DNA from: Jacaranda mimosifolia
Taxonomy: Eukaryota > Streptophyta > Magnoliopsida > Lamiales > Bignoniaceae
DNA length: 64,000 bases
Direction of reading: 5' to 3'
Assembly: GCA_018894105.1 (NCBI GenBank)
Contig: CM032129.1
Location: 26,491,468 to 26,555,467 of the forward strand
Positions 13,466 through 25,685 of the stretch are shown here, in pieces. A model generated the notes under the pieces. That model ran no database searches. It was given only the letters and a program-made list of their open reading frames with translations, and was not told where the DNA came from. The position numbers were made by a program, and so were the translations under genes. The first letter of the stretch is position 1. Each line of letters opens with the position of its first letter.

Positions 13466-13821
13466 TTTTTAAAATCTTAACAAATACTTTTAATTTTAAC
13501 TATATTAATTACAAAATTGTTATTACTAACATCTTATAAGCTCCAATATCTTATTCATCCAAACATTTTTACAACTTAGTTATAAAAAATAAAATAAAAA
13601 AGATCTAGCATCTTATAAACTCCAAAAACATCTTATAATATGTAGGAATTTGTAAGACCTTTTAAATAAGTTTAACCAAACACTGTCTAAGTATCAAAAC
13701 TCTCATCTCACGAAATACTTTCAACTGCATGTATGGTGAGAGTTTTACTTTTATAAAACATACACAATAAATAAAAGAATTATAAATTATTTCGCATTAT
13801 TAATGTAGAGCTAAATGGTAG

Positions 13822-13962
13822 AGTTTGTTTCGTTAGGCGCCAAGCAAACCAAGTTGCTCATTGTGTTGCTCGAGCATCTAGTTCTTTGTCTGGGCCGGTC
13901 TTGTGGGAGAGCAATGCTTCTACATTCCTATTGAATCTTATTTCTGATGACTTGCAATAAAA
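13822..13962 (+). pseudogene. LINE (non-LTR retrotransposon) 3' coding tail, RNase H-like
   Basis: A frame starting VCFVRRQANQVAHCVAR and ending SDDLQ-stop matches the end of the RNase H region of plant LINE second ORFs, where xVRRxxNxxAHxxA is typical. Nothing of the reverse transcriptase remains upstream, so it is a short 5'-truncated remnant. It lies between the two Helitron-like copies. Confidence 0.6.
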
Positions 13963-14009
13963 CTACTATTTTAGTGTTAGAAGAAATGTAGAACTTTTTA
14001 GAGTTTATC

Positions 14010-16130
14010 TATACTATTTAAAAAAGAAAGCCTCCTTATACACCTAAAATAGCAGTTACTATGTTGCTACACCAAAATATGTCTTCCCTAAAATAACCCT
14101 ATATCTAGCTATACATAATTCCCCACTCATTCTCCAACTCCTCCCCATTACCTATAACTCATCCCTTACTCATTAACTGATTTTTTTCATCATCCATAAC
14201 TTCCAATCATTTTCAGAAATAGGTAATATTTTCTAAGGCTTTACTCTCCTGTGTTTCTGTGAATATAAGAATTTTTGTGTTCCTCAAATTTATCAAAATT
14301 GTCCATTTAATTGTATTTTTTTGATAAAAAAAATAACGGGAGTTATTTCTATTAGAATTTTATGTTTTCACATTCTTCTACTATCTTTTTGTTAATAATC
14401 CTTTTGTTGCAGAATGTCGTGGAAGGAATTACCAACATTGGCGCTCAACTTTTCTCCATTTGCTCGGTCAATGGCTATGGCCACATCAAAATAGGAAGGC
14501 CATGCGAGAAATTTAGGAAACCAAGTTACAAATTAAAAATTTCCCAACCTCTTCTGGTATGCTTTTCATTAAATTTTGTTTGCTGAGTTTTCTCTTTTTT
14601 GATTACTTCTGAAATATTTCATGCCAAATTTGATGCTAAGGCTTATTTATACATAATGGGTTTACGAACCATGGCAAGGATAAAATTCAACAAGCCGACT
14701 CTTTTGATAACAAGGAATTTGAGGTTGGTTTCTTCAGCTTCACAAAACTAGTTATTGCATTTGTTTTTTGTTACCCTACATCAGTTAAGAGATTCTTTTT
14801 TATTAATTAATTATTTGTTTCAGAGAGTGGGTTGTTCAATCAAATTTTGTCTTCTTCAATGGAGAAGCACGTTCAATTATATTTTAGGGCAGTGCAAGTA
14901 CTTATTGGGGCAAATTGAGAGGATGATGAGTTGTGGAGTTGTGTGGTGGCTACAGAGGAGTGTGTGACGAATGAAGTGGAGGATATGGTGAAATTGTTTA
15001 ACTCTATGTTTGGGTCTTAGATTTTAAAGTAGAAAATGCGATGGAAAATTATTTTCATGTTTCAAATGATGTAACTAATATTCGCACATTTGCATTTTTC
15101 TTCTCTTTTTCTTCACTATTTTTCTTGATCCAAATATAGCCTAAGAGATGGGGATTGATTGATGCAAAGAATGTGATTTTGGCTAGGAGACAAGAAGTAG
15201 GATACTTTAGAAGAGTTGACAATCTCTTTCCCTTTGTTGATGATAATTTATTTTTCTCTCTTTTTTTTTATTCTTTATGTTGTCTTCAATCATTTTTTTT
15301 AATCAAAATCTAGAAAGAAGTTACATTGGCATGTTCTAGCAAAAATTAATATATGTATTTCTTTGGCATGTTCTACATATGTATTTCTTTGGCATGAAAT
15401 AAGTTTTCCAAAAATGAAAAACTCAATAGAAAGCACATTTGTCAAGGAAAATGTTAAAAGTAAAATGAGTGTGCATATATTCAAGATGTTGATGATGCCG
15501 ATATAGAAGTGATACAAACCAATTTTAGAACATCACTATATCTTAGTATTTTTTTTTCATTAATTTACATTATTCATGATGTTTACTTTCATTTTTAGTT
15601 CTTTAAACGACGTCGTAAGAAGATGGTGCACCTGGATCAATGAATGCAAGTTGTATTGTAAAACAACTACAAGTTAATTTTTTGTTGTCATATTATAATT
15701 AATTTACATAAATATGTACAGGATTAAGCTATCTAAACATGAATTACATTTCATGGTTGCAGGTATGTGCTGAAGGTTTATTGTATGAAGTAAAGGAGCT
15801 ACACAAAAATCTTTCTTTGTACATAAATACGTTACCAATCCCCTCTCTTGACAAATGCGTTTTCTATTAGTTTACTTATATATTTCATTTACAGCTTGAT
15901 TTGGGAACACATAATTCTTTTACTGCTTTATCTTGGAATTTATGCATGGTTTTGTCTTTTTTAGCCAAATAACTAAATTTCATGTATTACCACTTTAAGC
16001 AACAAAGTTAGATTTTTATTATAACTTAACAGTTAATTTTTACTATACTAGATTATAATTTTTTTTTAAAAAAAATACGCTATGCTGAAATATATTTATG
16101 TGCGCGGGAACCGTGTGTGACGGCCGCTAG
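14010..16130 (+). mobile_element. Non-autonomous Helitron (copy B) with complete termini
   Basis: The 5' end is TCTATACTATTT preceded by A (14009). The 3' end is CTAG (16127-16130) followed by T. Just before CTAG the sequence can fold GCGG-GAA-CCGT-GTGTG-ACGG-CCGC into a GC-rich hairpin, the hallmark of Helitron 3' ends in otherwise AT-rich DNA. There are no terminal inverted repeats and no target duplication, as expected for insertion between A and T. At 16801-16830 a paralogous host sequence reads TTTAGAGTGTA then TGCTTTATAAATAG without the insert, matching the joined flanks here (TTTAGAGTTTA and TGCTTTCTAAATAG). Length is 2121 bp. It has no Rep-Hel gene, so it would depend on an autonomous partner. 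Confidence 0.85.
14413..15020 (+). pseudogene. Exon-like captured gene fragments in Helitron copy B
   Basis: The first segment (14413-14556, GTTGCAG before and GTATGC after) is 48 codons in phase and differs from copy A at a few residues (for example IGRPCEKF against IRRPGEKF). The second (14824-15020, after GTTTCAG) keeps LFNQILSSSMEKH and EDDELWSCVVATEEC, shares the in-frame TGA with copy A, and then ends early at SMFGS-stop where copy A reads on. Parent gene not recognised. The intron-like spacing shows the capture was from genomic DNA and not cDNA. Confidence 0.5.
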
Positions 16131-16137
16131 TGCTTTC

Positions 16138-18125
16138 TAAATAGAAGATTTATTTTCGAAAATTATATCCCAGGTTAGAAGTATATTAATAATATTTTTA
16201 AATTATTTTTATTTCTTAAATTAACTTGTCAATGTGTCAATTAATGTAGTCATTCATTTATTAGACTAATGATAATTTCACAATTACTCTTGAAATAATG
16301 AGGTGGAGATACCTTGCATCAAAAGATATACTTAAGAAGGACATTCACTGCTTAAGAAAAGATTAATAAAATCCAGCCCCAAGGGTATCTAGAGTTACCC
16401 TCTATATTGGATTCTTAGAGCCACGCTCTGCTTGAAACTCATGTCTTTCAATATAAAAATACCCCACTTTTTAAGTCACACTCATACGACAAAAGTGGGA
16501 TGTAGCTCAAACAGTGAAGCTGTAAAGTTGGATGAAATATTTGTGTTGGGATTTGACTTTATTTTTAGGGACCAAGTTTGATAATGATTAGCTTTTAGAG
16601 GATTTGATACCTTCAATTTTTGTATTGTAGAATTATAATTTCTTTTTGTATTAAATTTCATAATTTTAGATGAAATAATCAAGTAATTTGCTCTTATAAA
16701 TAGATGTATTTATTTGGTTATGAAGATATCAGTTGTGGAACTCATTGTTCTTCTATTTATTTCATATGAGATAAGATGTTGTATTATTAATATAGAGTCT
16801 TTTAGAGTGTATGCTTTATAAATAGAACATTTATTTTCAAAAATTATATCCTATATTAGAAGCATATTAATCATATTTTAAAATTATTTTCACTTCTTAA
16901 GTCAACTTGTCAATGTGTTAATTCAGGTAATCATTTATTTATTTTGATATGATTGGTACGCAAGAATTTGGTGGAAATGAAATGAGTATTTTCAAGTCTA
17001 TTCATAAACTCATGCTTGGTATAATTTAAGAATGGGAATTCCTATTTTCTGGAGAATTTCCCATTCTCCATAAGTATAGATTTAGTCATTCCTTCCCTCC
17101 TCATAAATTTAGCCATTCCCAATATTTCCTCCCCCATAGGTTTAGCCATTCCTTCCTTTCCTATAGGTTTAGCCATACCAAACTATTACGAATGAACTTA
17201 TTTTTATATTTAACAAACTTACCCTTTCACATCTAATAAAAACAGTTCTAAATCATTACAAAAACCCTTCTATATATTTTCTCGGTGGTATCTTCTTCTC
17301 TACACGAGTTTCTCTTATAATCTTTAAACTCCATTAAAAGAGAAATTAACCAGGTAACACACCTCTTGTATTTTCACCTAAAAAAATTAATTTTAATTTT
17401 GAAATACAATTGAATAAAAATATCTCATAATCTTAAATAAATAATTAGTTATGGATGTATAATATTAGATAGAATAGTTTATATTGTGGCCCTCTCAGTA
17501 TATATATTGGTCTTACAAAATATTATTGTTGAATTTGTATATCCAATAGCTTTATATTTTCAACCACTAGATAGTTCATGAGAAATAAATACATGATAGT
17601 AAATATAATGTTATACATTTTTATGATAAATAATTTATCAATAAAAATATTTTATTTGAATAATTTTATAAAAAAGGATAATGTAGTCATTCAAAATACT
17701 TTTATTTTATTCCTATCTATCATTACTAAATACCAATCATGATATTCAAATCAAGAAATAATAATTTCATTCCTTTTTAGTCATTATACATACCAAGAAT
17801 ATGATAAGTTGTATTAACACAATTCCTTTCTCATGTTTATTCCATAGTCGTTCGATTCCTACTTAATCATTGATGCACATCAATCGGGCCCAGAAATTAA
17901 TGATAATTTCACAACTAATATTGAAAAACCAGGTGGAGGTAGCTTGCATCAAAAGATGTGCTCAAGGTGGACATTCATTTCTTAAAAAAAGATTATCAAA
18001 ATGTCAAAATCCAACCTCAAAGAGTATCTAGAGTTATCCTCTATAATGGATTCGTAGAGCTCTGCTGTTCCTTAAACTCAAAATGTTTCAATACAACAAT
18101 ACCCCACTTTTGAATGAAAGCAGGA
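16138..18125. repeat. Direct duplication of a host segment, second copy interrupted
   Basis: The 16138-16500 block (AATAGAAGATTTATTTTCG ... GCATCAAAAGATATAC ... ATACCCCAC) recurs from about 16813 to 18125. In the second copy about 0.93 kb is inserted between the CATTTATT and TTAATGATAATTTCAC portions. The lead-in to the second copy supplies the Helitron empty site. Nothing coding was recognised. Confidence 0.75.
16955..17886. mobile_element. Putative MITE-like insertion within the duplicated segment
   Basis: This is present only in the second duplicated copy. It starts near GATTGGTACGCAAGAA and ends near TTGATGCACATCAATC, which read as weakly matching inverted ends. Inside are repeats of TTTAGCCATTCC. 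No coding capacity was seen, and the superfamily is not assigned. Confidence 0.45.
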
Positions 18126-18196
18126 CACAACTCAAACAGTAAGGTGCAAAGTTACAGAAATGTTTATTTCTCAAATAATCTTATAAATATTTAAAG

Positions 18197-19401
18197 GGTG
18201 AATTACGACTACTATCTTAGAGGTTTGATAAAATTATGTAAAGATTCTAGCTTTTTCAAAAATTACAATAATTCCCTAAAACGACAAACTTAATTGTAAT
18301 GTAGGTGGAATTTGAGAAAAGTCCAAAATGCCTCTATCAGTAAAACAATTAAAAATAAAAAAATGGTAAAAATTAATAAGATGGCTAATGTGCTAAATGC
18401 CCCTCTATGTATTATGGTACCTTAAAATTTTAAATTATATCATATAGTATACATATTTAAAAGAATTTATTTACATAATTAAATTTATTTAATAATGTTA
18501 AATAAGAAATATATTTATTAATTAGGTTACATATTAAATAACATCAAAGTAATACACATATCTAAAATAATTTAATAAAATTTGATTTAAATAAATTATT
18601 TATTAAAATAACAATCATATCTAAAATAAATATATTTAAAATATTTAAAGTATTTATTCAAATAATAATTAGATTAATAATAAATATATCTAAAATAATT
18701 AATTAAATTAAATTATATTTGCTGATTAATTAAAAATATAATAAATAAAAAATTAAAAGACTATATTAATTAAGAATAAATAAATGAAAAAAATTTAATA
18801 TAAATATTTTAACTTAACGATTTATTAATTAAAAAAATAAGTATTTACTTTTAAAAAAAAAAATCCTTTGGCATCCCTCCTTTCCCCACTTCTTCTATCG
18901 AGCATGGCCATGCCATGGCCGGTAGCTGCTGCCATGGCAGTGGCCGCCTGGCCATGTTGCTGGTACCACGGAGGCCACAACAGTGATTGCCATGGCAACA
19001 GCAGCCCCCATTGGCCAGATCAATGGGAGTGCGGGGGCTTGGTTGGGTTAGATGTGTGTATATATCTTATAATTTTCTTATAATTAACCCTTATATAATA
19101 GTAATATTACTATTAAATCCTTATATAAATTTAAAATATGACGATACATTTCTCAAGGGTATTTTCGTTCATAAATTATGGTCAGAAATGGTCATGTTAT
19201 TAAGCTGAAGGATAATTTTAGAATTTCACTTGCTATTTTTAATGATGATTTGGAAAAAATAAATAAATAAATAACAGCAGTTGATGATTGGGTTAAATTG
19301 TTGGATGCTGAAACACCTCACGAATTTTATTATAATTTTTCAAAAAGCAAAGACTTTTTCGTGATTTTGCCAATCCTCATGGGTGCTAGTCGTAGTTCAC
19401 C
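18197..19401. mobile_element. 1.2-kb TIR element with a GC-rich core
   Basis: The ends are inverted copies: GGTGAATTACGACTACTAT on the left, and on the right reverse complement GGTGAACTACGACTAGCAC, with further similarity for about 45 bp. The body is extremely AT-rich except for a core at about 18880-19050 full of CATGGCCATGCC-type words. The core supports a small open frame (18868-19083) of A/M/P/W-rich composition with no known family, so I read it as non-coding or captured DNA. Confidence 0.65.
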
Positions 19402-21379
19402 TACATTTAAATGCTTTATTAAATATTTTAAAAAGATAATAAACCTAAAAAAACACCCCCTAATTCAAACATAAACTCAATTCCCACCAAAATCGATTAC
19501 ATTTTTTTTTCCTAACTTTATATTAATAAGTAAAACATAACACATAAAATGAAAATGAATAGGTGGAGTTTTTTCACTTTTATACAAAATATTGTTTTTT
19601 ATGAAGTATTTATATAACATGAACACGAAATAAATACTTAAGCTGAAGTAAACATGTTATCAGCCCAATTGCGTCATGCATTTATGAATTATATGTAAAT
19701 AATGAATAGTATTTCATCATTCTATAATAAAATGTTCCTTTTTGTATAAAATATATAATATTTCACAAAATAATAATTTTATATGAATGCTCAACCAGCC
19801 CTATATTATAATATGCAACAAAACTAACACACTACTATTTTAAGACTAATTTTGTAAAAATATTCAATAGTATAAAATTCTTACTAATATAAACATGAAA
19901 ATTGATACTTTGAATATTCAACTCACTTAACTAATATATGCTCCCAGGACGTGCCTACCCGAGTTTAGTTGTACAATATAGAATTTTCACCCTTCCAAAT
20001 TTTATTATATCATTATACTATTATTTATGTTAAAGGAAGTCTATTTTGTCTCTGAAGTAAAAGTTATTTCATGTAATTTTACAAATTTTATTATTTATTT
20101 TTTTATAAAATATATACAAAAATATAACATTAAGGATGGAACTGAAACTTGGTTGCACAATAAATTTGGTTATACAAAAATATAATATGTAGATAGTTTT
20201 CATATAAATTTTCAAATTTACTAAGGTTTTTCATTTTATTTATTTCCATTAAAATTAAAAATGTCAACTAGGCGGATTTGGAGTGGATAGTGCCACCCTT
20301 GCCGTCCCCTCCAATCACTTAAACTTGTATTCATTCCTCATCATCGAATAGAAATTAATATTTGTAGATATCTATGGATGCCCGTTATGATTTTCTTTAA
20401 AAAACACATAAACTTTCATATAATTTTATAATAAGAAAATCAATATTTACTAAATCATAAAAATATCTTAATAAAATTAAGATCCACGTAACATATAAAC
20501 CTAAAGTTCTTACTATCAAAATTGAGAAACACTAAAATCAAATAACAATATAATGTAAAATTAAAGAAGCACTTCTTACACTAAAGTTATAATTATCTTA
20601 ACAGGATCTTTCTAACAGTTCTTGATAGAGCAACTTATGATACTACTTGATCCTGTACAAATATATCTAAAAATATAAAATAAAATTTAATATTGTAATC
20701 TCTTCATTTATTAAATAGATGAAATTTTAGATTCATACCCCTATTCACAGTGTAATATGCTTTCCATATCTGCCTCCTGTTGAGTAAATATCAATAGTTA
20801 TCCACTGGAATAGGTAATGTTGTCATCCTTACCTACAATCGCCCATGTCTTCAAAACTCCCATTATTTACATATCCTAAGCTGTGCATACAATTAAAAAC
20901 TCTCATTATTTCTTCTCCTTAAACCAAATTAAAAATCCATTACCTTTCCCCATTTTATTTCACTCATAATTTTTTATTTTTTTAATCAATTTAATTTTAG
21001 AAGAATCGAGATAATTCTTTGCTTGAAAGTAACTCAGCTTTGCTCATGAAATAATGTAGACAAAGAAAAAACTGCATAAATCCAACCCAAACTCTGCTTC
21101 TTGTCACTTGATTGGATATTGTTCGAAATTATATCCTTCTACCATATTCAGTCTGATCAATAAGTTTGACTCATAGTTGTCATGTCTCAAACCACAAGGT
21201 AAACTTAATGTTTCAATATTTTTTAAATGTTTTTTCATTAATATTGTAATGAACCATGAGGTGTGTATTTTTATGTTACTATTATCTATGCAAACTATGC
21301 CATGCATGTTGAATACATGCCAATCTTTAATATAATGAAGATGGGAATATACAAAAATAATACATATTATTTGAAAAGT
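19402..21379. other. AT-rich intergenic DNA with no recognised gene
   Basis: No coding region could be supported. The only open frame of note (21104-21307, minus) has no family features. The last part leads into a Helitron-type 3' end and may belong to an undelimited Helitron. Confidence 0.5.
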
Positions 21380-21417
21380 ATTTTATACACGTAGAAACCG
21401 CTTGCAACGATTGCTAA
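21380..21417 (+). other. Helitron-type 3' terminus (element body not delimited)
   Basis: GTAGAAACCGCTTGCAACGA followed by TTGCTAA|T lines up with the copy B end (GCGGGAACCGTGTGTGACGG then CCGCTAG|T), differing mainly by C-to-T and G-to-A type changes. The CTAA terminus followed by T fits CTRR|T. No convincing TC 5' end was found upstream. Confidence 0.4.
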
Positions 21418-22358
21418 TTTTCTTAAGCTTAACTTTAAAATTATTTTACATCTTTAATTTACAGTATTGTGTCCTTCAAATAATTATTGTGATTTATTGT
21501 ATAATGAGTTGACAAAAATAATAAAATTTTAAAAGATACATAACAATTTTTATTTAACAATTTTCTTTTATACCACTTAAATTATTTTACTATCTTGACT
21601 TTTGCTTTTATAAAAATTAAACGAATATTCAATTTATTTATACTCTTTATAAAGTGTTAGCCCTTAAAATAACTATTTTTTGACATGCTATTAATTACTA
21701 TATCTTATAAGTACCAATGCACGTATCTTTTTTCTGACGGCACGTGGGTGGTTTCTTGAGTTTTTTTTTCTTTTTGTATTTTTTAATTTGCAAAATGACG
21801 TTGTTTTAAGCTACTATGCTTTACTAAGTTGTACTTTTTGCTGTAGTAATTGTTCACTGTTTCAATGTTTTGTCTTCTTGTAAGATGGTTAGAAGAAAAT
21901 ATATATTTTTTATTTTTTCTTACTAAAACAAACAGGACAAGACACCATATGAAAAGCCTACATCCTACTATTATTATTATATTTTTTATGTCATTTATAT
22001 TATATTATATTTTTCATTTTTAGTTTTTTATGCTTAAATATGTTGTACCTACTGCTATTTTGTGGAAAGTGAGTTTGGTTTCTTGGGAAAAAATCAAAAG
22101 AAAAAGAAAACGTGGGATTTTTATTGTTTTGCAGAAAACATCCTATTTTCCTTTTTTTTTTCCTTCTAGTTTTTACTGCAAAATAATGTCATTTTTTTAA
22201 GTTGTGCTTTCTTAAATTGTACCTTTTGCTGTAATTGTTGTCTGTTATTTTTTCATTTGCACTTTTTCGGATAATCAATAATTATAAAAAAGAAATATAA
22301 ATTGAAAAACCAAATGCCACCATAATCTTAACTGAGCGCCTGAACACTCATAATCTCG

Positions 22359-22360
<2 letters not shown>

Positions 22361-22397
<37 letters not shown>
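22361..22397. repeat. (CT)n microsatellite upstream of the RPS2-like fragment
   Basis: About 18 CT units directly upstream of the AAATCATGG start. The inverted partner in the right arm has (GT)n/(GA)n at 28988-29050 in the matching place, so the tract was probably present in the captured 5' UTR. Confidence 0.9.
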
Positions 22398-22401
<4 letters not shown>

Positions 22402-22446
22402 TCTCATCTTCTTGTCTTCCCAAACTCATAATCTCCAAACTAAATC

Positions 22447-22900
22447 ATGGTAGAGAGAGGTGCAGGAGATCGTGGTGGTTTGAGGCCTGGGTTCAGTAGC
22501 CGTGGCAGTGAAGAAGACAGGGGAGGCTGGGGTGGGGACACAGCAGCCGCTACCCCTACCGTGAAATAGTACAAAGTAAGTCTAATTTTTATAATAGTAC
22601 TCACTCTTCATGCTTCTATTTTCTACTTAGTGTCGTTGTTTTCATTGTTCTTTCTAATATGATAGTTATACATGTACAGATTCTTTCTTGATTCTTTGAT
22701 CCTGTTTGTTATGCTTTTTCCTTTTGGGAGGTTGCAGACGCAGCGGTTGCTGCCCCTATCGTGCAATTGAGGAGAAGTACTGGCAGTCAAGAGATCTGGT
22801 GATTTAAGGCATGGGCTTAGTGGCCGTGGTAGTGGAGAAGACAGGGGAGGTTGCAGACATGGTGCCCCATTCTCCCGGGCAAAACAATACGAAGTAGGTC
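22447..22900 (+). pseudogene. Two copies of an RPS2 (uS5)-like first-exon fragment
   Basis: From the ATG at 22447 the frame reads MVERGAGDRGG, then LRPGFSSRGSEEDRGG, ending at TAG at 22567. This resembles the glycine/arginine-rich N-terminus of plant 40S ribosomal protein S2, which begins with a Met-x-Glu-Arg-Gly block and RGG repeats. A second fragment at about 22790-22900 (GLSGRGSGEDRGG) repeats the end of this exon and its 3' flank. The rest of RPS2 is absent. The RPS2 assignment is inference from composition and order, because low-complexity RGG runs occur in other proteins. Confidence 0.4.
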
Positions 22901-23935
22901 TAATTTTTAGTGTAGTACTCACTATTCATACATCTATTTTCTACTTAGTGTCGTTGCTTTCATTGTTCTTTCCCATATAAGGGTTATACATGTACAAAGT
23001 AGGTCTAATTATATATATATATATATATATATCTTGTTTGTTATGTTTTTCCCCTTTAGCTTTGGTTAAATGATTGATCGTAAGTGCAGGTATTTAATGA
23101 AGATGCTAAGTTAGCAGAAATCCCAAAAGTTCAAATATTTCAAGATGCTAGATGTTAGGGTTGCCTTGATGCTACCATCTCAAAGATGTTGCTACAATAA
23201 TTTTTTATTAGTTTTAGAGTTGCTATATCGAATTATAAATTTCATCCTAGAATCGATTATATGATGAAATCACAAACAACAAAAGAAAAGCATCCTTTGT
23301 TTCTTTTGAACATTGCCTTCTATCTTATTTTTTTGCTTTGACTGCTTATGCAATTTCAAGGCAATATATAAATTTTTTATTGTCATTGTATATAGAATTT
23401 GAATCATTTTATTTAGAAGGATTATATGTTTTACACACTTAAGACAAATTATGAAATGCACTTACATCACCAAAGAGAGCAACATAAGTTTTAAAATAGG
23501 TTGATCTTAAGATGCCATCAAAGTATGAAACATTCATTTGTTGAAACATTTTCTGATCTTTCGAAAGGAACTTAGATTGAAAAAAGTCAATGAAACTGAG
23601 TTTCAAAATAGTCATGCAGATCATGAATACATGTATATGTACATATGAACATACATTCATGTGTATACATATATATAAATATATTAAGATTATATACCTA
23701 TTCACAAACTTCAAATTCATAAACAAATAGGTTTAAATTAGCTCAAGGTAAAGATTAAGCTCTGCTCGAGCTTGAAAACCATTATATGTTAGGAACTATT
23801 GTGTTGTGCTAGGATGAAATAAAAACATGGGTTTTACTGTTTAAGGTTTGTCTCTGCACGTTAGAGGGATTGTTGGCGAAGTTGGTGTTTATGTAAAACC
23901 CTTACCATTGTAATCGGTTCAGTAACTTATTCATT

Positions 23936-24351
23936 GTGCAACATAATTGGCCATATCGAACAATCTATGCTCATTACTTATTCTCATTAGAAGTTAATCC
24001 ATCTTTATCCAACGAAAGAATAAGGTTAGATGAGATCAATTGTATTCATGCTAAAGCACTTGATAGTCTAACCAACAACAAGAAGTATCTCAAAGCTCTG
24101 CAAGAAGATATTTTATTCTATCAACAATTGGCTTATAGATTGAAGCTGAGATATTGTATTATGAAGTTGAAATGAGAAATATGGATGAAGCACTTGAGAA
24201 AATATCTAGAAACAATGAGGTTTTAAAGGAAAAATATCTAATTGTGTTTAGCAAGAGAGATGAGTCTCAAAAACTTGTTGAGGGAAAAAAAAAAAAAAGA
24301 AGAGAAAAAGCAAAACTTTATGCTGATGAGGCCGCATTTGACATCGCATGA
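23936..24351 (+). pseudogene. Captured or decayed coiled-coil gene fragment with one frameshift
   Basis: A frame from 23936 (WPYRTIYAHYLFSLEVNP ... LAYRLK) runs into stop, but the protein-like reading continues in the next frame from about 24142 (AEILYYEVEMRNMDEALEKI ... ADEAAFDIA-stop at 24351). Joined, this is a charged, heptad-rich helical segment of about 135 residues with a K-rich run near its end. It lies in the central part of the inverted-arm element. I do not recognise the parent family. Confidence 0.4.
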
Positions 24352-25440
24352 GTGTTGCTTTGAGGATGAAGTTATCATATACCTAATCTCATTCTTCCCA
24401 GTAATTCTTAATAAGCTTTAAGGCCTTAGCTTTTGAATCTAATTTATTTTGATCCCTATCTGTAGTATTTATGGTCAATAAAAATGTTGGCAGATTCAAG
24501 ATCAAGTAAGTGAGCATGATAAGGCACATGTTCATTGGCAAGATTGGAAAAACCAAATCAGAGATAGAAAATGTAATTATTTATCAAAATATATTTTAAT
24601 ATTAGAATCATTTAATTCAAGGTTTTTCGAAACCCCATATTTTCCTTCACTAGTATCTATGTCAATCTCAATGTAGTAGCACAAATATCAGATAATATTT
24701 AGCACTATTTCATAATTAGAATATACAAAAAATTTCATCAAATTGATTAAGCTTTAAAAATAATCTAGTCACAAATAAAACAATTTTTATCCATCTCCAC
24801 AATAATATGTCAGTTAAGAACCAAATACGCCATTTATACCTAAGAACATTGATTTACACAGCCTTGAAAGAAAACAAAAAGTACTTGAAAAAGCATCCAA
24901 ATGAAAAAAATACAAATATCCAATAAAGCAGGTGAAAAATAAAGAAAATAAGAAAAAAGAGTTTATCAATTACATAGTATGAAAAGAAATATAAGAAGAC
25001 AACCACATTCATTGAGATTGAGGGGATGCCGAAGAGAATCGTAAGTGTTGAGTACAGTGATCCTATAATCGGTGAAGGATGGTGAAGAAACTAATAGCGA
25101 TAGAAGAAAATAGCTCTTCTCTCTCTCTCTCTCACTCTCAATTGTTTTTCCAAGGCATCTAATTGTGTGGTAAAAAATTAAGGTGAGAATTCTCTCAAAA
25201 GGTTTTCTGAACGTAATAATTAAGTTGATCAAAATCCTGAAACTCCACTTTTTTCTTTGATCGGTTCTATCTGGTTATGCAAAAGATGAAAACGAGAAGA
25301 AGCTCTTAGATAATGCAAAAGAAGAAGAAGTCATCTCCAGAGACACATGCATTTCTCATGGTGCTGCAGCCGGCGCTATTGATTGTTGATAGCAAGAATG
25401 TAAATCCATGGCTGTTATTGACAGTTTGAGGAAAAATGTA

Positions 25441-25685
25441 AGGGCCCGTTTGTTTTCATTTTCAAACACCATTTTCATTTTCTCCTCAAAATAAAAATAG
25501 AGAATTATCACTATCTACACCATTTTCTTAAACATTTTCATTTTCAAAATATTCTTTATTATATTCTCTCTCAATTTTTATCCCTTTTTCAACCCCTATC
25601 ATTATCTTAATCATTTTTCATCTTCAAGTACTTCTCATACACCATTCACAACAAAATTATTATAAATTCAAATTCAAACGGCCTA
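25441..25685. mobile_element. hAT-type MITE, 245 bp
   Basis: It begins AGGGCCCGTTTGTTTTC and ends TTCAAATTCAAACGGCCTA, so GGCCCGTTTG/CAAACGGCC form imperfect inverted ends. This end sequence is common in plant hAT-like MITEs. The interior is AT-rich and non-coding. An 8-bp target duplication was not clearly visible. It sits in the central part of the 21.7-29.7 kb element. Confidence 0.65.

Larger units (their letters stand above)
21733..23272 (+). mobile_element. Left inverted arm of a large Pack-MULE-like element
   Basis: This 1.5-kb segment is the inverted counterpart of 27845-29692. Matching landmarks are GGCACGTGGGTG and ATGTGGGTG at the outer edges, TTTGCAAAATGACGTTG, a (CT)n run, the AAATCATGG exon start, and GTTGCTATATCGAATTAT near the inner edge. 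Long inverted ends and captured exon copies suggest a Mutator-like (Pack-MULE) element of about 8 kb, but no transposase gene was found and a 9-bp target duplication was not seen. The superfamily is therefore inferred. Confidence 0.55.

Noticed and set aside
12175..15517. Minus-strand frames present in both Helitron copies (such as 12633-12851 and 15299-15517)
   Set aside because: They are duplicated with the element. They are leucine/isoleucine-rich readings of AT-rich DNA with no family features, and the exon-like signals are on the plus strand.
16138..18125. LTR pair interpretation of the duplicated segment
   Set aside because: The repeats lack TG...CA ends, primer site and polypurine tract. 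The interior contains no retroelement coding.
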